NCBI RefSeq assembly: GCF_002140715.2 | Contig: NZ_NGLE02000001.1 | Span: forward strand, 1,709,001 to 1,773,000 | Source of the DNA: Enterococcus sp. 4G2_DIV0659 | GTDB lineage: Bacteria; Bacillota; Bacilli; Lactobacillales; Enterococcaceae | Direction: 5' to 3' | Length of the DNA stretch: 64,000 bases | Shown here: piece after piece, positions 58,781 to 64,000 of the stretch | Layout of the letters: each line of letters begins with the position of its first letter | Position numbering within the stretch: the stretch's first letter is position 1 | Program-made: the position numbers and the translations under genes | Notes under the pieces: model-generated | Seen by the model: only the letters and a program-made list of their open reading frames with translations | What the model was told of the DNA's origin: nothing | The model's database searches: none

Positions 58781-59113
58781 ATGAAACTTGAGCAGGTAAC
58801 CGTGAGAACCAAAGTGGAATTAGCAGTGGAGTTAGATAAAAAGACGGATGAAATTATCGTTGAAGGTGATTTCAGTCAACTCATCGCAGAAATCAAAAAG
58901 GGTCAACTGAGTGATACGGATATGGCAGGCTTTACGATCGGTAGCGGTGGCATTGGTATTTTGGTAGATTACGGAGTGGACAGGTTGATGGGTCTCTTTG
59001 ATCCTGCAAGCAAAGAAGATAAAAAGATTCATAAGCAAATCGAACGTTTATATACGATTAAACGTTTAACACCAGATTCATTTTTACTACATTTGAAACA
59101 ATTAGATTATTAA
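58781..59113 (+). CDS. Small protein, unknown
   Basis: The 110-aa protein begins MKLEQVTVRTKVELAVELDK. It has a beta-rich N-terminal half, a hydrophobic glycine-rich centre (GFTIGSGGIGILVDYGVDRL) and a helical C-terminus (KEDKKIHKQIERLYTIKRL). AAAGGAGG precedes the ATG, and TATAAT at 58755 is a good -10. A single gene between mprF and a nucleoside hydrolase. I do not recognise the family. Confidence 0.68.
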   Translation: MKLEQVTVRTKVELAVELDKKTDEIIVEGDFSQLIAEIKKGQLSDTDMAGFTIGSGGIGILVDYGVDRLMGLFDPASKEDKKIHKQIERLYTIKRLTPDSFLLHLKQLDY

Positions 59114-59254
59114 TTATGGAAGAAAGCAAGAAGAACAACGGTTTGTTGGGTTCCTTGTTTTTTAGATAAAATGGGGTAGCTTTCGTTAGATCAAAACTGC
59201 GTGGGAGAACCGCTTTTTTTATGTAATGAAAGTTTAAAGGAAGGGAAAAATAAA

Positions 59255-60178
59255 GTGAAAAAAACAAGAAAAGTGATTATCGATACAGATCCAGGAATCG
59301 ATGATGCTGTTGCTATTGCTGCTGCGTTATTTGATGAGCGGTTGGACATCAAATTATTAACTACAGTAGCAGGCAATGTGAGTGTAGATAAAGTAACAAA
59401 AAATCTGCTGAAACTAATGTCTTTTTGGGATAAGGATGTTCCTGTTGCAATCGGCTCTGATCGACCATTACTTCGTGAAGCAATCAATGCAAGTGATATT
59501 CATGGAAGTACAGGTATGGATGGATATGAATTTCCAGAATCCAAGTATGAGTTGTTAACAAAAAATCATGCGGTGATCGAGATGTACAAAGTATTGATGG
59601 AATCAAAGGAAAAAACGACGATTGTTGGGATCGGTCCGTTAACAAATATTGCGTTGTTACTTAGAATGTATCCAGAGTGTGTGGAAAAAGTTGAAGAATT
59701 GATCATTATGGGTGGCTCTTTAGCGAGAGGCAATTATGGGGTCTTATCAGAGTTTAATATTGCTGCCGATCCAGAAGCTGCTAAAATCGTTTTTGAAAGT
59801 AAGATGCCTTTAACAATGGTAGGGTTAGATGTAGGAGAAAAGGCACTGATTTTACCTAAAGAATGCGAGACGATCCAGAAAATGAATAAAACAGGTGACA
59901 TGATTGAGCATTTGTTTAGACACTATCGTGGAGGTAGTTTGGATACTGGGCTGAAGATGTATGACGGCTGTGCCGTGGCTTATCTGCTGGCGCCTGAGAT
60001 GTTTGAGGTGAAAGAAGCTTATGTTGGGATTGAAACACAAGGGATCTTGACTGCTGGGGCGACATTGGTTGATTTAGATGGGTATCTAGGCAAAAGTGCG
60101 AACTGTCGCGTGTGTACAGATATTGATGCAGAACAATTTAGGCAGTGGTTTTTAGATGCGATAAAAAAATGTGATTGA
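59255..60178 (+). CDS. Inosine/uridine-preferring nucleoside hydrolase
   Basis: The 307-aa enzyme hydrolyses ribonucleosides to base and ribose for salvage. The N-terminal calcium-binding motif KVIIDTDPGIDDAVAI is intact, as are ATTVAGN-like TTVAGNVSV, DIHGSTGMDGY, IVGIGPLTNIALLL, IMGGSLARGNYGVLSEFNI and the late MYDGCAVAYLL. I chose the GTG at 59255 after GGAAGGG; a frame extending to 59201 has no ribosome site. Specificity (purine or pyrimidine) cannot be decided by eye. Confidence 0.9.
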   Translation: MKKTRKVIIDTDPGIDDAVAIAAALFDERLDIKLLTTVAGNVSVDKVTKNLLKLMSFWDKDVPVAIGSDRPLLREAINASDIHGSTGMDGYEFPESKYELLTKNHAVIEMYKVLMESKEKTTIVGIGPLTNIALLLRMYPECVEKVEELIIMGGSLARGNYGVLSEFNIAADPEAAKIVFESKMPLTMVGLDVGEKALILPKECETIQKMNKTGDMIEHLFRHYRGGSLDTGLKMYDGCAVAYLLAPEMFEVKEAYVGIETQGILTAGATLVDLDGYLGKSANCRVCTDIDAEQFRQWFLDAIKKCD

Positions 60179-60187
60179 TCAGTTATT

Positions 60188-60257
60188 TAAAGCGGCTGGG
60201 ATAGAATGCGTTTAGCTCCGAAAGGGGTGCTTCTGCTCCCGCCGCTTATTCGGTTTT
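60188..60257 (+). terminator. Terminator after the nucleoside hydrolase
   Basis: AAGCGGC-GGGA pairs with TCCC-GCCGCTT around a long structured loop, followed by ATTCGGTTTTT. Confidence 0.65.
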
Positions 60258-60278
60258 TAGGGGTTCAAGATATAACTT

Positions 60279-60566
60279 TTATAGAAACTCAGTCATCATA
60301 AAATAGAAAATAGTAGCAAATAAAAATAAACTATACGAACTAACGACCATTCTGGACAAATTTACATTTCCCCATTTGTTAGAATGGGCTTTTTGGAAAG
60401 TAATGAACAACATAGCTAGTGTAATGATTGTTACCAAAATATGTCTGGAATTAAAAAACATATTCCAGTATGGAGACAGTGTGGTTATTTGTATTCTTGG
60501 TAGAAAATAATAAATGACGATAGCTATGTTTGTCCCCACAATAGAATGTTGTTTTTTACTAGTCAT
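60279..60566 (-). CDS. Small membrane protein, unknown
   Basis: The 95-aa protein begins MTSKKQHSIVGTNIAIVIYY and has three hydrophobic segments (about 10-24, 41-59 and 73-92). GAGGGG precedes the ATG. It follows the anti-sigma gene by 21 bp on the same strand, so it is probably the third gene of the sigma operon and may be linked to envelope stress. Not a recognised family. Confidence 0.66.
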   Translation of the reverse strand: MTSKKQHSIVGTNIAIVIYYFLPRIQITTLSPYWNMFFNSRHILVTIITLAMLFITFQKAHSNKWGNVNLSRMVVSSYSLFLFATIFYFMMTEFL

Positions 60567-60587
60567 ACTGATCCCCTCTATCTGAAT

Positions 60588-61682
60588 TTATTTGTTTTGA
60601 ATATCAAAATGACCAATTTCTTCAAGCGGTTCACCACTGAAATCAATTTTATTTAGTTGGACGGTATAAACAGATGTTTTATCTAATGCGCTTAAGCTGA
60701 AAGAAATCGTTACTTCACCAGTTTCAGGGTTGTACATTTCCATGAAAATTTGATTTTCTGTTTTTACACCATCTTTATACAGTGTCACAGCAGGAGATTC
60801 TTCTGGTTGAAATGGTGCGACAAATGTGAGTGTTGTTTGTAAAGCATCATTCTTTGTTTTTATATCGGTGATATTACTCACATTGGTGATTTGTGTGTCA
60901 GCCTTTTGGGTCAATGGTTTATAGTCAATATCAAAGCGCCAATCCCCCTCATATTTTAATGCGTAATCCACACCAAAAGGACTATTGGTTTTAGAAGCTT
61001 CTAAAAAGGCTTGATCAAGTTCTTCAGCATCTTGCCAATATAGTTTGTAAATATGAAGCGTTAATTTAGCATCTTCAGGGATTTTTTCCCGAGTAAACGT
61101 TGCTACGACTGAACCATAAAAAGTATCACCTTCTACACGAAAAGTAGATTGAGATGAAACACCACTAAATAAATCTTCTGTACTATCGTTGGCAAATAGA
61201 CCAATGTCAATATGCTGAGCATTTGCAGCATTTTTAGTAAACACTCGATCAGGATTATTTTGTTTTTGTATTAATTCTTTCAATTTTTCATCATCTAACT
61301 TAAATTGATAGTCAAAGGCAAATTTTTTCTTTGTTGATACGAATTTTGTTAAAGTAATCTCGCGTCCATTTTGTGTACTCGTTAGATTCAATTCACTTTG
61401 TATTCCGTTATTTTCTACCACCGCAACGCCTTCATCTTGGCTAATGCCTAGTGCATGTTTGATTGCTGTATTCATTTGTGGATTGACGATAGCAATTATA
61501 AGAAGTGATGCGGCTATCGCTAGCGTGGTAATGAGTTGTTTTTTATATCTAATCGTGAATTTCTTTTTTTCCTGTTTGACGGTGTTATTCAAAATAGATT
61601 CTCGATTCTGTACTAACTTTGTCATTACTTCGTTTGGAATGTCGAGTTCTTGTTTAAGAATATTCTTCCTTTTTTTACCCAT
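60588..61682 (-). CDS. DUF4179-type anti-sigma factor
   Basis: The 364-aa protein has a short cytoplasmic N-terminus (about 1-48), one membrane helix (about 50-67, QLITTLAIAASLLIIAIV) and a large extracellular part with beta-rich DUF4179-like and following domains (SELNLTSTQNGREITLTKFV). Such proteins hold an ECF sigma factor until an envelope signal triggers release. AAGGAGAAG precedes the ATG, which overlaps the sigma gene by eight bases, supporting the pairing. Confidence 0.85.
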   Translation of the reverse strand: MGKKRKNILKQELDIPNEVMTKLVQNRESILNNTVKQEKKKFTIRYKKQLITTLAIAASLLIIAIVNPQMNTAIKHALGISQDEGVAVVENNGIQSELNLTSTQNGREITLTKFVSTKKKFAFDYQFKLDDEKLKELIQKQNNPDRVFTKNAANAQHIDIGLFANDSTEDLFSGVSSQSTFRVEGDTFYGSVVATFTREKIPEDAKLTLHIYKLYWQDAEELDQAFLEASKTNSPFGVDYALKYEGDWRFDIDYKPLTQKADTQITNVSNITDIKTKNDALQTTLTFVAPFQPEESPAVTLYKDGVKTENQIFMEMYNPETGEVTISFSLSALDKTSVYTVQLNKIDFSGEPLEEIGHFDIQNK

Positions 61683-62193
61683 ACTCTTCTCCTTCCAATA
61701 AATGTTTTAATTTCCCTCTACCTCTGGCTAATCGTGTTTTAACTGTATTTTTGGATAAACTCAGTTGTTCTGAAATTTCATTAATGTTAAAACCAGCGTA
61801 ATAGTGTAAAATGATCGGGATTTTATATCTTTCAGGTAATTTGTCAAATTCTTCTTCCAGTTGAAATCCTGTGTAGTTATTTTCTATTGTACTCATATAA
61901 TTTTCTTCAAATTCAACCAATTCTACTCTTTTTTTCAGAATATCCTTGGCGATATTAATCATTATTCTAAAAATCCAAGTATTAAATGCTGATTCGTTTT
62001 TTATGTTGCTAATTTTTTGCCAGGCACGAAGTTCTGTTTCTTGTAGGCAGTCAGCGACATCTTCATTATTTAGAAGTAGTTTATACGCAGAGTTGTACAA
62101 CACAACTTGATAGGCTTCACAAAGCTTGATAAATGCTTGTGCATCACCATTTTTTGCTTTTTTGACCAAACGAATTTGTATCCCTTTTTCCAT
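61675..62193 (-). CDS. ECF sigma factor
   Basis: The 172-aa protein has sigma-70 region 2 at about 20-90 (LLLNNEDVADCLQETELRAWQ, AFNTWIFRIMINIAKDIL) and region 4 at about 115-165 (LPERYKIPIILHYYAGFNIN, EISEQLSLSKNTVKTRLARG), with no other domain, the ECF pattern. It overlaps the DUF4179 anti-sigma gene. The most likely role is transcription in response to an envelope signal; the regulon is not shown. Confidence 0.92.
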   Translation of the reverse strand: MEKGIQIRLVKKAKNGDAQAFIKLCEAYQVVLYNSAYKLLLNNEDVADCLQETELRAWQKISNIKNESAFNTWIFRIMINIAKDILKKRVELVEFEENYMSTIENNYTGFQLEEEFDKLPERYKIPIILHYYAGFNINEISEQLSLSKNTVKTRLARGRGKLKHLLEGEEYG

Positions 62194-62261
62194 AGTTTAC
62201 CCCTTTCCCCTATAGCTATTAGACTCTAATTTTAGCAAAAAGGTTTCATTAAAAGTTATTT

Positions 62262-62312
62262 TTAATAAAAAGGTATCTAGGACAAAACTCGTTGAGTTAA
62301 GTCCTAGATACC
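62262..62312 (-). terminator. Terminator of the YfhO-family gene
   Basis: GGTATCTAGGAC (62272-62283) and GTCCTAGATACC (62301-62312) form a perfect 12-bp stem; on the minus strand it is followed by TTTTTATT. It lies 117 bp after the stop of the YfhO gene. Confidence 0.85.
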
Positions 62313-62428
62313 AAAAATCCAAATAGACGGAGAGAAAAAGCAGCTACTGTGCTTCGATTACATCAATTTTTAAGCGCTAAATCACAAAGAGTTGAAAGCT
62401 TCGGAAATAAGCTGAACACTCTTTTTTA

Positions 62429-64000
62429 TTATCTTTTTTTCCGTTTCCGTTTATTAGGTTTCACTAAAGCCAGTTTTGGTCTATTTGTCACTCGGACATA
62501 AACCACAAACCCACCGATACAAACAATAAACAAAATCACGCCTGGTAAAAAGCCTTCCGGCAGATAAACAAATTCAATTGTATGTTCACCAGCTGTTACA
62601 GGAACGCTAACAAATGCTTTTTTAAAGGCTTCAACGGGTACTTTTTTTCCATCAACATAAGCTTTCCAACCTTTATCGTAAGGTATGGTTGTTAAAAGAA
62701 CTTGATCTTTATCAGCAGTCAGAGTACCAACGGCTTTCCGTCCTTTTACTGCTAGATCAACGCCTTTGTTTTGGATGGATTTAACGGATTGTTCAAATGC
62801 TTTTGTATCTAAGCCGACTACTTTAGGCTCCATAAAGCTAACCGCAGTTGTGCCGTAAAAACTCACTGTAAAGGTTACAGTCGTTGGCTTGTCATAATAA
62901 CCGATATTGTAATATTGACCTGTAATATTGATTTGGGATTTTTGACTTACTCCATTGACTGATAGTGTTGCAGTAGAGCTTTCTAGCTGATTAAAATCGG
63001 TCGGAAACAGGCTAAGATAGGCTTGCGTATTCGCTGGTACGTTGACTGTCCAAGTAATATCTTTGGAAACATTGCTTTGTAGTTCCCGATAGGTTACTGA
63101 ATTTGTATTTTGCTCAATTTTTACGTTTGTTTTATTGGTTATTGTTGGTTGGTAAAACCTGAAGTAATTCTGTTTCTGGTCAGCTAACGCATTGAATAAT
63201 TCTGTTTGGCTACTTAAATTATCATTCGCTGGTTGTTTCACTTTATAGATATCTTTTTCAGCTAAAAAGCCTAACGGTAAGGTATTACTATTTTCGTATA
63301 ATGAAAATTTTCCTGCTTTATCTGTAGGGAAATAGCCGAATTTTAATGGATCATTTTCAGAAATATTGTATTTTAAGCCAACTAGAGAATCCATCAACAA
63401 AGTATTGTTTGGGTAACGGATATTCAACCCTGTTCCTCTTGAACGGAAACCTAGGTCATTTAAATAAGAAGAAGAATGACGATTGCGGATGGATGAGAAT
63501 AAGCTGACACCGCTATAGCCATAATTGATACTGTCGTTGGATGAAACAGGATTTAAATTTTCCAAACGATAAAAAGTATCATTTTCCTTTTTCGTTTTAT
63601 CAACTAGTTTTTTGATCGATGGGTAAGGCTCAGAATAAAGACTGCGTGAAGCATAATTCCAGTCGTCTAATATGCCCTTTAACATCGTACTTGTATTAAT
63701 AAATGCTTCAGTTGAAACGAGTAATAGTAATAAAATAATCAGATAATGCATCGGTATTTTTTTCAATTGGTAAAAGATGATTCCAGCAAGATAGAGCAGT
63801 AAAAATAATACAGTAATAACAAAGGCTGAAATCGGAATATAATCGTAACTTGTCGTCCCTTTTGTCCCTTCAGCTAAAGCAAAAATAGCAATCAGCATGA
63901 TTGTAGAACCTGCTAACAAGCCTAAATCATCTAATTTAAATTTTTCAAATCCATATCCTGCTAACAGAACCACTAAGAAAGAAAATAAGAAACTATAGCG
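62429..64000 (-). CDS. YfhO-family membrane protein, C-terminal part
   Basis: The frame is open to the end of the window, so the 5' part (more membrane helices) lies beyond 64000; at least 523 residues are present. Two or three hydrophobic segments come first, then a large extracellular domain, then a last membrane helix (PGVILFIVCIGGFVVYVRV) and a basic tail (KPNKRKRKKR). YTTIPYDKGWKAYVDGK-like LLTTIPYDKGWKAYVDGKKV and VSVPVTAGEHTIEFVYLPEG are typical of the end of YfhO proteins, which in Bacillus help glycosylate lipoteichoic acid. Confidence 0.88.
   Translation of the reverse strand, partial: RYSFLFSFLVVLLAGYGFEKFKLDDLGLLAGSTIMLIAIFALAEGTKGTTSYDYIPISAFVITVLFLLLYLAGIIFYQLKKIPMHYLIILLLLLVSTEAFINTSTMLKGILDDWNYASRSLYSEPYPSIKKLVDKTKKENDTFYRLENLNPVSSNDSINYGYSGVSLFSSIRNRHSSSYLNDLGFRSRGTGLNIRYPNNTLLMDSLVGLKYNISENDPLKFGYFPTDKAGKFSLYENSNTLPLGFLAEKDIYKVKQPANDNLSSQTELFNALADQKQNYFRFYQPTITNKTNVKIEQNTNSVTYRELQSNVSKDITWTVNVPANTQAYLSLFPTDFNQLESSTATLSVNGVSQKSQINITGQYYNIGYYDKPTTVTFTVSFYGTTAVSFMEPKVVGLDTKAFEQSVKSIQNKGVDLAVKGRKAVGTLTADKDQVLLTTIPYDKGWKAYVDGKKVPVEAFKKAFVSVPVTAGEHTIEFVYLPEGFLPGVILFIVCIGGFVVYVRVTNRPKLALVKPNKRKRKKR

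Overview
The window looks like an origin-proximal piece of an Enterococcus chromosome, probably from the E. faecalis side of the genus. The order rpsF-ssb-rpsR-gdpP-rplI-dnaB-purA, two perfect ParB parS palindromes (176-191 and 1153-1168), an mptR-mptBACD type mannose PTS locus with a sigma-54 promoter, a DhaS/DhaQ-controlled dihydroxyacetone pathway, LXG toxin genes and mprF all fit a low-GC lactic acid bacterium of this genus. No rRNA, tRNA, CRISPR array, transposase or integrase was seen.

Layout. (1) 1-8697: housekeeping genes (rpsF end, ssb, rpsR, gdpP, rplI, dnaB, an orphan AmiS/UreI channel, purA, degV). (2) 8940-31030: a 22-kb cluster of siphophage-type tail genes with no capsid, portal, terminase, integrase or replication genes. 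It runs: XRE-like regulator, ArpU-like activator, small genes, large major-tail-like protein, tail assembly chaperone with a -1 frameshift, 1204-aa tape measure, Dit-like protein, three cysteine-rich paralogs, a Tal-like protein with two lytic domains, baseplate or receptor-binding candidates, two holin-like genes, endolysin, ImmA/IrrE peptidase. This is best read as a non-contractile (F-type) tailocin, or a domesticated tail remnant. (3) 31054-34741: ABC-F ATPase and a CHAP hydrolase with five GW-like modules, both on the minus strand. (4) 34851-42196: mptR and the mannose PTS operon with a DUF956 gene. (5) 42307-46422: small membrane proteins, a TMEM175-type channel and a 707-aa coiled-coil protein. 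(6) 46607-51713: dhaS, dhaQ, dhaKLM, gldA. (7) 51880-55990: a frameshifted lipoprotein gene, an LXG polymorphic toxin operon and a decayed gene. (8) 56076-64000: mprF, a small unknown gene, a nucleoside hydrolase, an ECF sigma/anti-sigma pair and the 3' part of a YfhO-family gene.

The most unusual material is non-coding and sits inside the tail cluster. Between the major-tail gene and the chaperone gene are five tandem copies of a structured element with an exact 122-bp period (12546-13145). Their stems differ in sequence but keep pairing through compensatory changes, and an internal loop is invariant. A shorter hairpin starts the array, a sixth single copy lies at 10892-10990, and a hairpin with the same loop is in the leader at 10022-10079. 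Three promoter-like boxes with identical 33-nt spacing (9780, 9957, 14112) are candidate ArpU-type late promoters. Strong intrinsic terminators lie inside the tail region, so a cis-acting antitermination or mRNA-stabilising role for the repeated RNA is a testable idea. A lipoprotein gene on the opposite strand beside the tape measure gene is a candidate immunity or exclusion gene. A set of four TTACAA boxes at exactly 11-bp intervals lies between the endolysin and the ImmA-like gene.

All calls are from reading the sequence and from knowledge of protein families; no database search was run.
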